The notes: a model not told the origin generated them from the letters alone. Counted from the first letter of the stretch, positions 8,922 to 16,712 are shown. The stretch is 64,000 nt of DNA from Collinsella sp. AM18-10 (GCF_003471585.1 NZ_QRJO01000001.1:124001-188000), one strand, 5' to 3'. Numbers and translations: made by a program.

Positions 8922-9320
8922 GCGGACCCCTTTCTTTCCCCATTCATCCCAGATGACCCTCGAGAAGCCCGGAAGGGGAGCCCGCGCTTTCGTGTTGGAT
9001 GTTGCTTGCCCATCCTTTAGACATGGAGTTGAGAATACCATAATTCTTACGATTTCCTTATGAGTTTTCGGCAGCCTACATTCCGGCAGATTCATAGGTC
9101 CACCTCGGGTTATATGTGGTGCTATGTGAACACTATTCACCTTATTTGGTCGCACCCTCCCGTGCAGTCATAAGTCCCTCTTAAGACTTGTCACCGCAGC
9201 GCCGCACCAACGCATGCACACGCCCTCCATCGAGCTTCGCCCGAGCCTCTCCCCACTCGCTATACTGGTGCAGAACGTGTATTTTTGCCTGCTTAGCGGG
9301 CTATTTGTTGGGAGGGCCCC
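8922..9320. other. Intergenic region between divergent genes
   Basis: No convincing gene is seen. It should hold the promoters of both flanking genes. A 15-bp interrupted palindrome, GTGAACACTATTCAC, lies at 9126-9140 and is a possible operator. An ATG at 9094 with GAGGTGGAC upstream opens in frame with the SipW-type gene but is judged an unlikely start. Confidence 0.4.
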
Positions 9321-9833
9321 ATGGCTGCCGCCACTCAACCCAAGGGAAGCGTTTCTGCCGGATCGATCAAGCCGGTGACGCGCAAAGCCGTTCGCTGCCA
9401 GCGCGAAGTCGCCTGGCTGGTCACGCAGGCGGCCGGCAAGCTCGTCGCCACCACCGATGACGTCAACGCCCCCACGCCCAGCTTTGTGCTGGCGGCGGCG
9501 TTGTCGTACACCCGCGAGCAGGAGCAGACTGCTCAGGACAACGGACGCGCGATTGACTACGAGTCCGTCATGGGCCCCGACCTTGCGAGTTTTTGTGCGG
9601 CCGAGGGGCTACCCACAGCACCCAACGCGCTTTCGGACGCGGGCTACATGTTCACCCTCTCGGGCGCGGACCTTATCCGCGACGTTTATGCCTACTGCGG
9701 TGACCTTGACGAATGCATGGGAGACGCGGCGCAGGTCAAGCCAGGCTACGCGATCAAACTCGCACTGCGGCTGTTCTTGCTGGATGCCGCCGGCGGCAAC
9801 GCCGCCACCCCCAAAGACAACACTTGCGCATAG
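9321..9833 (+). CDS. Conserved-looking hypothetical protein
   Basis: The product has 170 residues. The start has GGGAGGGC five bases upstream. The protein looks soluble, with an Ala-rich helical character and three cysteines in the C-terminal third (YAYCGDLDECMG and a terminal C). No signal peptide, membrane segment or known motif is visible. It stands alone, ends at a strong terminator, and converges on the 9882-11069 gene. No function can be assigned. Confidence 0.65.
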   Translation: MAAATQPKGSVSAGSIKPVTRKAVRCQREVAWLVTQAAGKLVATTDDVNAPTPSFVLAAALSYTREQEQTAQDNGRAIDYESVMGPDLASFCAAEGLPTAPNALSDAGYMFTLSGADLIRDVYAYCGDLDECMGDAAQVKPGYAIKLALRLFLLDAAGGNAATPKDNTCA

Positions 9834-9836
9834 CAA

Positions 9837-9874
9837 AAGCGCCGGGCCGGAAAATCTTTCCCGGCCCGGCGCTT
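9837..9874. terminator. Bidirectional terminator between convergent genes
   Basis: AAGCGCCGGGCCGG and CCGGCCCGGCGCTT form a 14-bp GC-rich stem between the stops at 9833 and 9882. T-rich sequence follows on the plus strand and TTTTG follows on the minus strand. Confidence 0.85.
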
Positions 9875-9881
9875 GTTCGTT

Positions 9882-11069
9882 CTACTTGTCGCCATCTTTC
9901 ACGGGCGAGTTCTTTTGGTTGCGACGGTTGCTCCACGTCACGTTGTGCTCCTTGTAGTAATCGGGCGCCTCGTTGCCGCTCGCGCTAATGGGGTCGTTGC
10001 CGGTCAGGGTGTCGGCAATATCCTGCACGAACTTAATGAACAGGCTCGAATCGTCGGTCTCGGACGAATCAAAGTCAAAGCCAAACTCCACCGCGCCGCC
10101 GATGATCTTGTCCACGCACTCCGGGTCGTCGCCGTCCAGCCAAATGACCACGGTGTACTTGTCCACGTCGCCCACGCGGAAGTTCGCGTGGCTAATGGTC
10201 GTCACCACGTCTTTGGACGCAAACGGCTCGGTGTTGGGCTCGGGATTGCCGTCGGCCGCGGCAGCCGCGTAGGTGGTGGGTTTGCCGTTGCGATACACCC
10301 GCACGCGCGCCGCCTTCTCCACGCCCTTGCTGGCGCTGACCACCTTGAGCTTGGCGCTGTAGCCCAGGTCGGTCTTGCCGGCGTTGCGGATATAGAAGGT
10401 GTACGCCACGTAGTTCTTGCCGTTGTGACTGCCGTCGATATCGTCCAGGTTGTCGGGTAGGTCCTCGGCGGCGATATTGGTGCCGTTGTCCACGGCGTCA
10501 GCCGCCAGGCGCGCGGTGGCGTTGTTAAAGTCGCCGTTGTCGGCAATGGCCACGCCGCGGCGGAACAGCTCCAGGCGGTTGAGGTTGATGGTGAAGTTGC
10601 CCATGTTTTCCTGCATAAACGACAGGGCAAACAGCACGCCAAAGGCAAGCGCCAGCACCACGAGGGCCTTTTGCAGCTTGTCCATGCGCAGCAGCGCCGC
10701 GCCGATGCGCTCCATGCGGCGCTTGGGCATGTACATGGACACGACCGCGTCGGGGTCGATGTCGTCGAAGTCCTGGTCGGCCAGCGCCTGCTCCAGCTCC
10801 TCGATGCGCACCACGCCGCGCAGGTCGCGTTTGGGCTTGCGTTTGGGCTTGGGCTTGCCGAAGCGCTTGCGGGAGGCGGGGGGCTGGTCGGGCGCGGAGT
10901 CCTCGCCGGGCGCGTCCTCGACATTGGCGCCGGGCACGTCCTGCGGCGTGCCCTTGGGCTGGCGCTCAGTCTGGCCATCGGTCACGTCCTCGGCCTGGCC
11001 CTCGACGAAATTCTCGGTCAAATCCTCGGCAGCTTGATCTTTGTTGTCGTTACGCTTGAACAGAGCCAT
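9882..11069 (-). CDS. Membrane-anchored relative of the SipW-type surface proteins
   Basis: The product has 395 residues. Residues 1-130 are cytoplasmic: an acidic, Gln/Pro-rich stretch, then a very basic patch (KRFGKPKPKRKPKRD, about 68-82). One transmembrane helix lies at about 134-152. The outside part has a YVAYTFYIRNAGKTDLGYSA stretch like the camelysin/TasA fold and near the end VVIWLDGDDPECVDK, the same C-terminal motif as in the secreted paralogs. The gene starts 5 bp after the PilZ gene, so the two are almost certainly co-transcribed. A role in anchoring or nucleating surface fibres is inferred. Confidence 0.72.
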   Translation of the reverse strand: MALFKRNDNKDQAAEDLTENFVEGQAEDVTDGQTERQPKGTPQDVPGANVEDAPGEDSAPDQPPASRKRFGKPKPKRKPKRDLRGVVRIEELEQALADQDFDDIDPDAVVSMYMPKRRMERIGAALLRMDKLQKALVVLALAFGVLFALSFMQENMGNFTINLNRLELFRRGVAIADNGDFNNATARLAADAVDNGTNIAAEDLPDNLDDIDGSHNGKNYVAYTFYIRNAGKTDLGYSAKLKVVSASKGVEKAARVRVYRNGKPTTYAAAAADGNPEPNTEPFASKDVVTTISHANFRVGDVDKYTVVIWLDGDDPECVDKIIGGAVEFGFDFDSSETDDSSLFIKFVQDIADTLTGNDPISASGNEAPDYYKEHNVTWSNRRNQKNSPVKDGDK

Positions 11070-11074
11070 GGCGA

Positions 11075-11740
11075 TCAGATCTTATATTTCGTGCGAATGT
11101 AGCCGACGTATTCTTTGACGAGCTCGCGCTCCACGTCGTCGGCGTAGCGGAACTGCAGGCCGCAGACGTTGCGGTACAGGCTGCCCTTGGGCGCGCGGCG
11201 CACCCAGCACACGATGCCCAGCTGCTCGGGCAGCTCGTGACGCTCGCCCTGCAGGCGGATCGTGGGCATTTGCACGGACAGGGCCTCGCCCACGTCGGGA
11301 TAATCGTTGAGGTAGACGGCCAGGCCGCCAGCCGAGACGTCGATGGTCATGGCGTCCTCGGGCTCGGGGGTCGGCGCGTTGTCGCGCTGGTAGGTCAGGC
11401 GCATGGCGACCTTAAAACGCTCGTCGCGGCGCTTAACGAAGGTGCGCTGCTCGGCGACTTTGCGCATTTTCCAGTAGGTGCGGATGCCCTTTTTCTCGAC
11501 TGACTCGGGGTAGCCGGCGAGCACGAACGTTTCCTCGCCCACTTTGTATTGCAGCAGCAGCTTTTGGTTTTCGTCCATGAGCAGCGGCTTGCCGGCGAGC
11601 ATGGGCGCGCTCATAAGAAAGTACGCGTCGTCCAGGTTCTCTTTGTACGTGGCGAGCATGTTGAAGTCGGTTTTTTGGCCCATGGGCACGTCGAATGCCG
11701 CCTGAAGCTTGGTCCCCGGCGTTATCTGTTGCTCTGCCAT
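11075..11740 (-). CDS. PilZ-domain protein (YcgR-like)
   Basis: The product has 221 residues; the ATG at 11740 has GGGGGAGAC directly upstream. The C-terminal PilZ domain carries the c-di-GMP-binding signatures RRDER (R104, R108) and DVSAGG (134-139). Residues 1-95 resemble the YcgR N-terminal module. It is the first gene of a two-gene unit with the membrane-anchored surface protein, which suggests c-di-GMP control of that protein's export, assembly or stability. No cyclase or phosphodiesterase gene is visible in the window, and no flagellar genes either. Confidence 0.88.
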   Translation of the reverse strand: MAEQQITPGTKLQAAFDVPMGQKTDFNMLATYKENLDDAYFLMSAPMLAGKPLLMDENQKLLLQYKVGEETFVLAGYPESVEKKGIRTYWKMRKVAEQRTFVKRRDERFKVAMRLTYQRDNAPTPEPEDAMTIDVSAGGLAVYLNDYPDVGEALSVQMPTIRLQGERHELPEQLGIVCWVRRAPKGSLYRNVCGLQFRYADDVERELVKEYVGYIRTKYKI

Positions 11741-11934
11741 GTTGTCTCCCCCAGTCGCGGGCGCCGATATCATCGTCGTGCGCGATGCACATTGGGCTAT
11801 TGTACCTGCTTTGCTGGAGGTTTCGATGTGCAGCGCGTGAAATGGCGGGATGCAGGGCGCGGGTGAACGTGCAGCTGCTCCGCGCGCGGCATCAATCTGA
11901 CAGCGATGCATGTTCCCGACAGACCGTCTGTCTG

Positions 11935-12182
11935 TCTATCTCTCAGCTATCTCTCGTAATTATCTCTCGTCTCTCATTTATCTCTCAGCTTAGAGATGAG
12001 TGAGAGATGAGAGACAAAAATGCCGTTATCGGTTCAATCAAATCACGTTCGCACAGGTAAACACATGTATACGGGAACTTTGACTCGATCCCCTAGCCAC
12101 CTTGCAGCATTGTTATCTCTCATATTTATCTCTCGTCTTTCTGTTATCTCTCGTATTAGTGACGAATGAGAGATGAGAGATG
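11935..12182. repeat. Two TATCTCTC arrays with inverted copies
   Basis: The first array (about 11938-12015) has four ATCTCTC copies followed by inverted GAGAGATGAGAGA. The second (about 12112-12181) has three copies followed again by inverted GAGAGATGAGAGAT. Each array can fold into a hairpin. About 95 bp of unremarkable sequence separates them. This fills most of the 11741-12315 gap, and no gene is seen. Confidence 0.65.
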
Positions 12183-12234
12183 CGTGAGTGATGGACGAGT
12201 GTGATTTTTTGGACGGTCGGAAAATCCCTCAAAT

Positions 12235-12270
12235 AAAAAACGGGGCCGGCCTTACGCCGAGCCCCGTTTT
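12235..12270 (-). terminator. Terminator of PTS cluster 1
   Basis: On the minus strand AACGGGGC and GCCCCGTT form the stem of a GC-rich hairpin followed by TTTTATTT, 46 bp past the IID stop. Confidence 0.85.
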
Positions 12271-12315
12271 CAAACGGTCAGTTAGTTATCCAACGCGCGA
12301 GCATAGCAGTCAACA

Positions 12316-13104
12316 TTACGCCGCCGCGAACACTCCCAAGCCCGTTCCGATGATGCAGATTGCGAAGATGCCCAAGATGATCCAAATGGTCTTGACGCCC
12401 TTTTTATAGAGGGCAACGCAAGCGAACGTTGCCAGCAAGGGCAGCAGACCGGGGAAGATCGAATCGAACAGATCCTGCAGGACAATCTCCGAACCACCCA
12501 CGTCAAAGGTCAAAGCCGTGGACAGCGAGACCTGTGCCGCAATCATGGCGCCGATAACGGTCATTCCGAGAACACCGGCAGCATGCGTCATGCGAGACAT
12601 AAGGTTGCTCTCTTCGGACTGCTGCAAAAACTTGGTTCCCAAGTCGTAACCCAGATGGGCGGCGACGATACGCGTTGCAAAGTTAATCACGGAGTAGATG
12701 AGCGCGTACACGATGGGGCCGAGCGGGTTGCCCGTCGAAGCGATGCCAATACCAATGCCGGCGGCAACCACGCGGAACGTACCCCAGTAGAACGAATCGC
12801 CGATGCCGGAAAGCGGTCCCATAAGGCCGACCTTCATGGCGTTAATCGAGGACGTGTCGAAGTTCTTATCGGCAGCCGCCTGCTCTTCCATCGAAACCGT
12901 TAGGCCGGCTACAAACGGAAGCACATGAGGCGTGATGTTAAAGAACTCGGTATGGCGATCGAGCGCCGCATAGTAATCGTCGTCGTTGGGATAGATCTTT
13001 CGCAGGGGCTTCTGAATGGTGTACATGAAGCCCATTGCCATCATCTTGTCGTACGACTGCGAGCACTGGCTCGTAAACTGGCGAAGGAACATGCTCCGAT
13101 ACAT
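12316..13104 (-). CDS. PTS mannose-family IID component, N-terminus altered by deletion
   Basis: About 262 residues. The family core is clear: YDKMMAMGFMYT, VAGLTVSMEEQ, VGLMGPLSGIGDSFYWGTFR, and C-terminal membrane helices. It forms the membrane channel with IIC. Normal IID proteins begin about 18 residues before the RSMFLRQ-equivalent (compare 33442-34275). Here that part is missing and the frame runs straight into remnants of IIC. The ATG at 13104 has GAGG 3 bases upstream and could allow initiation. Without a full IIC partner in this cluster, activity is doubtful unless the IIC at 34289-35083 substitutes. Confidence 0.75.
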   Translation of the reverse strand: MYRSMFLRQFTSQCSQSYDKMMAMGFMYTIQKPLRKIYPNDDDYYAALDRHTEFFNITPHVLPFVAGLTVSMEEQAAADKNFDTSSINAMKVGLMGPLSGIGDSFYWGTFRVVAAGIGIGIASTGNPLGPIVYALIYSVINFATRIVAAHLGYDLGTKFLQQSEESNLMSRMTHAAGVLGMTVIGAMIAAQVSLSTALTFDVGGSEIVLQDLFDSIFPGLLPLLATFACVALYKKGVKTIWIILGIFAICIIGTGLGVFAAA

Positions 13105-13321
13105 ATACCTCGGGAGGAACCGCCGCGCCGACCATGATGGCGCCCATGAACATGGACTCCAAAGCAGCGCCGACGATAACGCCCTGCTGGACATCGCCAA
13201 GGATCAAGCCGACAAACAGGCTCGTAAACAGCGGACGACCAAGCATCGTAATGCCAAATAATTGCTCGTCCATGGACGCAATAAATGCGACCAGTGCAAC
13301 TAGAAGATACTGGACAACCAT
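13100..13321 (-). pseudogene. Truncated PTS mannose-family IIC component
   Basis: The ATG at 13321 starts a typical IIC N-terminus (VALVAFIASMDEQLFG, then VGLILGDVQQGVIVGAALE and MVGAAVPPEVY). After about 75 residues homology stops and the frame reads out-of-frame IID sequence to a stop at 12938. The intact IIC in cluster 3 has 264 residues, so about 188 are missing. A single deletion joining IIC codon 75 to IID codon 18 or so explains both broken ends. Confidence 0.8.
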
Positions 13322-13342
13322 TTCGATCAACCCCAGAAATAG

Positions 13343-13381
13343 GTCTGCAGGCGAGGCATTCTGCGCAGCTCGCCTGCAGAC
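13343..13381 (-). terminator. Intercistronic hairpin between SIS-1 and IIC
   Basis: Perfect 13-bp arms GTCTGCAGGCGAG and CTCGCCTGCAGAC enclose a 13-base loop. There is no strong T-tract, so it may be a processing or RNA-stability element rather than a full terminator. Confidence 0.55.
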
Positions 13382-13402
13382 AACCGCAGCAATTTGAGAG
13401 GA

Positions 13403-14437
13403 TTAGTAGTTCATCTGGTGATAGTAACGACGCGTGGTGAGCGGGTGGTTACGGACGTGCTCGAGATGGCAGCTCAGACGCTCGGTGATGGTGTAGGTGA
13501 CCATCGGGGAGACGATCTTGCGGAACTCGGGGTCGCTGAACGGCAGCTCGACCTCGGCGGTGTCAAACTTGTTCACGCGGACGTTGACGCCCTTCTCGTC
13601 GGCGAGCATGTGAGTGAAGTTGTCCACGCGGTCCATGAGCTTACGGGTGTCGTCCTCGCCGTAGAGCATGATGAGGCTCGTGCCTTCCTCGCACAGCTCG
13701 ATGGTGCCGTGGAAGAACTCGGCGGCGTGGATGGACTTGGTCTTGATCCACTGCATCTCCTCGAGGATGCACATGGCGTAGTCGTAGGCCTCGCCCCAGA
13801 GCATGCCGGAGCCGATCACCATGTGGTAATCGGTGTCCTTGAAGTCCTCGGCCATGGCGGCGCAGCGCTCGTCCTGAGCGTCCTTGGCCTTGATGAGGTA
13901 CGGAGCGATGTTGCCGAACTCTTCCATGAAGGTGTCGTACTTGGGGAAGGCGCCGGCGTTCTTGAGGAAGCGGGCGACCAGCGTGATCTGGTAGGTGTAG
14001 ATGGCCTCGCACAGAACGTCGTCCTCGGCGAAGCTGAAGAACTTGTAGTCGGCGTACTCGGTGGCCGGGGTGTTGTCGTTGGAGACATACATCAGCGTGC
14101 GGGCGCCCTGCTCCTGGCAGAACTTGGCAGCCTCAATGATCTCGGGGGTGGTGCCGGTACGGGTGGAGAAGACGCAGACAGAATCCTTGTTGAAGGTCTT
14201 GGGCGGGCAGGCGAGGAACTCTGCGGCGATCTCGCAGTGGACGTCGACGTCGGCCGTGGTGGTCTCGACCCAATACTTCATCGGGAGCGTGTGGGCCCAG
14301 GTGCCGCCGCAGCCGATGAAGAAGATGTTGGAATAACCCTGCTCGCAGACCTCGTCCACGGCAGCCTCAATCTGAGGACGGAGAGCGAGGGCATCGCTCA
14401 CAACCTTCTCGTAACGAGGCTCATCGAAATTGAACAT
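13403..14437 (-). CDS. SIS-domain sugar-amine deglycase, FrlB/GfrF-like (SIS-1)
   Basis: The product has 344 residues with two SIS domains. The sugar-phosphate loops are GCGGTW (42-47) and STRTGTTPE (91-99). A Glu227/His243 pair, 16 residues apart, matches the spacing of the catalytic Glu and His known in FraB/FrlB-type deglycases. The ending RRYYHQMNY also matches this family. These enzymes split phosphorylated Amadori products (for example fructoselysine-6-P) into glucose-6-P and an amine. It lies between IIB and the broken IIC and has its own promoter after a terminator. GlmS-like or AgaS-like isomerase activity is the alternative; substrate unknown. Confidence 0.78.
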   Translation of the reverse strand: MFNFDEPRYEKVVSDALALRPQIEAAVDEVCEQGYSNIFFIGCGGTWAHTLPMKYWVETTTADVDVHCEIAAEFLACPPKTFNKDSVCVFSTRTGTTPEIIEAAKFCQEQGARTLMYVSNDNTPATEYADYKFFSFAEDDVLCEAIYTYQITLVARFLKNAGAFPKYDTFMEEFGNIAPYLIKAKDAQDERCAAMAEDFKDTDYHMVIGSGMLWGEAYDYAMCILEEMQWIKTKSIHAAEFFHGTIELCEEGTSLIMLYGEDDTRKLMDRVDNFTHMLADEKGVNVRVNKFDTAEVELPFSDPEFRKIVSPMVTYTITERLSCHLEHVRNHPLTTRRYYHQMNY

Positions 14438-14482
14438 CCCTTACTCCTAACTCACTTGGATGAACCCTTCATTCATCCCATG

Positions 14483-14515
14483 ACGTTATAATACTTTATA
14501 TAACTAACTATGCAA
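14483..14515 (-). promoter_or_regulatory. Promoter of SIS-1 with ACGTTATA half-site
   Basis: On the minus strand TTGCAT (plus 14510-14515) and TATTAT (14488-14493) are 16 bp apart. The -10 region overlaps ACGTTATA (14483-14490), a sequence shared with the upstream regions of the genes at 36043, 37309 and 30015; it is a likely GntR half-site. Confidence 0.5.
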
Positions 14516-14548
14516 GAACTATTTCAGATTTTTTTGATTTTTCTTTAA

Positions 14549-14580
14549 TAAAAAGCCCGCCGATCAAATGATCGACGGGC
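14549..14580 (-). terminator. Terminator after PTS IIB
   Basis: On the minus strand GCCCGTCGATCAT and ATGATCGGCGGGC-like arms form a hairpin followed by TTTTTATT. It separates IIA-IIB from the SIS-1 gene, so the cluster has at least two transcripts. Confidence 0.8.
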
Positions 14581-14631
14581 ATAGGCATAGAGCATTGGTT
14601 CAATAAATGCCGAGCATCAACGTGTTTCCGG

Positions 14632-15105
14632 CTAGAAAACGTCCTTGGCAAACACCTTAGCGTCATTGGGGACCTGACGGATTTCGATGGCCACGCCATC
14701 GCCCAGGAGCTCTTGGATATGCTCGGCATCTTTCTCGGTCGCAAAGATCGCAGGGGTCGGATGAAGCGTGGTCTCAGGGGTCTTTCGGGTTCCGCCCAGA
14801 TTGATCTCTTTGATGTCTTTGCAACCCTTAGCGAGACGATAGACATCTTCAATCGTCTCAGTGATGATAAACAGCGAATACTTGTCGGTAACGCCGCTGT
14901 TGAGCGCCTCGATAGCAGCGTCAACATCCTTGATGACGAGTTTAACGCCGTTGGGGCGGGCGAGCCTCAAGGCCGCCTTCCTCATGTCGTCTTTTGCCAC
15001 AGCATCGCTGGCAAGCAAGATGCAATCTACATCCAAAGCGTGAGTCCAGGACATGGCAACTTGGCCGTGAATCAGTCGGTAATCAACTCTCGTAAGCTTA
15101 ATCAT
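14632..15105 (-). CDS. PTS mannose-family IIB component
   Basis: The product has 157 residues from the ATG at 15105, which has GGAG 9 bases upstream; an ATG at 15114 lies too close to that site. The phosphorylated histidine is in RVDYRLIHGQV (His13), the signature of mannose/fructose/sorbose IIB. It passes phosphate from IIA to the sugar during import. It lies downstream of IIA with a 71-bp gap and ends at a terminator. Confidence 0.9.
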   Translation of the reverse strand: MIKLTRVDYRLIHGQVAMSWTHALDVDCILLASDAVAKDDMRKAALRLARPNGVKLVIKDVDAAIEALNSGVTDKYSLFIITETIEDVYRLAKGCKDIKEINLGGTRKTPETTLHPTPAIFATEKDAEHIQELLGDGVAIEIRQVPNDAKVFAKDVF

Positions 15106-15176
15106 CGTTATCATCTCCGCACGTGATAAAGGGAATGACAGGTGTGGCCCCTAGCTAGGGCTCGAACCAAAACTAA

Positions 15177-15596
15177 CTAGAACTCTTCTTCCTCGGCGCC
15201 GGCAAGCATGTCCGCCGCCTCGCAAAGCTGAATAAACGAACGCGATCCCTCGACCGCGGCTTTGGCCTTGTCCGCATCCAGGGAGTCCAGCTGTGTAACC
15301 ATTTCCACCAGCAGCGGCAAGTTCATTCCAGCGATTAACGTAAACGATCCGTCGGTCTGCCTCTGAATGAATTCGTTGTTTACAGAGCCGCCAAAGATGT
15401 CAGTCACGACAAACCAAGAGTCGGCAGGGTCCCTCGTCTCCATCCATGCATCAATCAACGCCGCGACGTCCCTTGAATCGTCATCGACATAGGCGCACAG
15501 GCACTCGATTCGGTCGTTGGTGCCCATCAGAATCTCCAGAGAGCTTTTCATGCCTTGGGCGAGATAACCATGACTCGCTAGCAATATCTTATTCAT
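15177..15596 (-). CDS. PTS mannose-family IIA component
   Basis: The product has 139 residues. The N-terminus MNKILLASHGYLAQGM holds the phosphorylated His9, and VVTDIFGGSVNNEFIQ is the second family motif. It accepts phosphate from HPr and hands it to IIB. It is the first PTS gene of cluster 1, starting 136 bp after the GntR stop, with an ACAATATA site in its upstream region. Confidence 0.9.
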   Translation of the reverse strand: MNKILLASHGYLAQGMKSSLEILMGTNDRIECLCAYVDDDSRDVAALIDAWMETRDPADSWFVVTDIFGGSVNNEFIQRQTDGSFTLIAGMNLPLLVEMVTQLDSLDADKAKAAVEGSRSFIQLCEAADMLAGAEEEEF

Positions 15597-15622
15597 AGTT
15601 CTCCAATACCAATAGGACGTAC

Positions 15623-15630
15623 TATATTGT
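15623..15630 (-). promoter_or_regulatory. ACAATATA site upstream of PTS IIA
   Basis: The octamer ACAATATA also occurs upstream of the neighbouring gntR gene at 16484-16491. It is a possible local GntR half-site. Confidence 0.3.
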
Positions 15631-15731
15631 CATAACAAAGTATATTAGCAATCTACCCTACGTGGTGTGTCTATTTTCCAAATCCGCGAACGGTAACAAT
15701 TGGTCGGTAAATCGACCAATCTATCGCTAAT

Positions 15732-16436
15732 TTACAAATAGAACTTCAGTCGCTCGGTGCAGTACACCTGACGGGAGATGAAAAGCGGCTCGCCACTTGG
15801 GGCATAACGTCTATCGACAAACAGAAGCAGCGAAGAGTCCAGCTCCACGTTAAGGTATGCCGCCTCGAGCTCGCTCGCATAGCAGACCTCGAGCGTACGC
15901 GTGTTGGGACCCATCTTGATCCCCTGGCGATCGAGTACCGCCATCAGCGAATCATCGAGGGACTCATGCTCCAAAAAAGAAAGCGCAGCGGAATAGCTAT
16001 TGGTTTCCAGCATCGTGGGCTTGCCATCCACAAGGCGCAGACGACGGCTACGCAATACCTTTTGGGTATCGTCTACGCCCAGGAACTTCGCGTCTCGCAG
16101 ACTTGGGAAGTCCCAGCCCATTTCGAGAACCCTGGTAGACGCCTGTTTGCCCGCAAGCTGGCACGAATGGGTAAAGCTCTCACGGTCGTCCGCGGCATAC
16201 ATCTGCGTGTCCGACGAAACGAACGTGCCCTTGCCGCGGGCCCTCTCAACAAGCCCAGCATCTTCCATTTCTTTAATTGCGGAGCGAACCGTTATTCGGC
16301 TCACGCCAAATTGCTCGATAAGCTCCGCCTCGGTCGGAAGCTTATCTCCCGGGCGGTACGTGCCGTTGGCGATTGAATCAGAAAGCGCACGAACAATCTG
16401 TTTGTACAGGGGGATAACGCTATTTGCCTCAACCAT
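15732..16436 (-). CDS. GntR/HutC-family transcriptional regulator (cluster 1)
   Basis: About 234 residues. The ATG at 16436 is preferred because AAGG lies 10 bases before it; another ATG at 16445 abuts that site. The winged-helix domain (residues 8-70) contains PGDKLPTEAELIEQFGVSRIT and a recognition helix with VRSAIKEMEDAGL. The C-terminal half is a UTRA effector domain (LEVCYASELEAAYL). It sits directly upstream of the PTS genes on the same strand and is probably their sugar-phosphate-responsive repressor, perhaps also acting on itself. Confidence 0.9.
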   Translation of the reverse strand: MVEANSVIPLYKQIVRALSDSIANGTYRPGDKLPTEAELIEQFGVSRITVRSAIKEMEDAGLVERARGKGTFVSSDTQMYAADDRESFTHSCQLAGKQASTRVLEMGWDFPSLRDAKFLGVDDTQKVLRSRRLRLVDGKPTMLETNSYSAALSFLEHESLDDSLMAVLDRQGIKMGPNTRTLEVCYASELEAAYLNVELDSSLLLFVDRRYAPSGEPLFISRQVYCTERLKFYL

Positions 16437-16483
16437 ATCAACCATACCTTTACAAGGAATCAGCAGCCTATAGATAAATGACT

Positions 16484-16491
16484 TATATTGT
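16484..16491 (-). promoter_or_regulatory. ACAATATA site upstream of cluster-1 gntR
   Basis: The same octamer as at 15623-15630, within an AT-rich segment 48 bp before the gntR start. Autoregulation is inferred. Confidence 0.3.
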
Positions 16492-16652
16492 ATTAGAACT
16501 TTTTAGCACTCCACGCCATTTCCTATAATGTTTTAGCAAACGAGGGGTTATTTTGCGTAAGCGGTGTAGAGTCCATCCATTTCCGCATACAGCTTCAATC
16601 TGATGGCGGTATATGCATCCGATAAGCCGATTGATTTTTATCTTCTACCTGT

Positions 16653-16688
16653 CTCACATTCATCCCTCGTCGTAGAGATGAATGTGAG
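16653..16688. repeat. 12-bp-arm inverted repeat
   Basis: CTCACATTCATC (16653-16664) and GATGAATGTGAG (16677-16688) are perfect complements around a 12-base loop. It resembles the TCTC-type arrays at 11935-12182 in composition. Confidence 0.6.
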
Positions 16689-16712
16689 GTGAGAGATACG
16701 TACTTGACGCGC

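Noticed and set aside
8922..9155. N-terminal extension of the SipW-type protein at 8124-8921
   Set aside because: An ATG with a fair ribosome site exists upstream, but the added 60-80 residues would place the signal peptide in the interior of the protein.
1..12000. Prophage or conjugative element
   Set aside because: No integrase, portal, terminase, relaxase or att-like duplications are seen; the DUF5710, HNH and DUF559-like genes alone do not show one.
13403..14491. Long plus-strand open frames opposite SIS-1 and several other GC-rich genes
   Set aside because: They are antisense frames of well-recognised proteins, with composition rich in Ala, Gly, Val and His and no ribosome sites.
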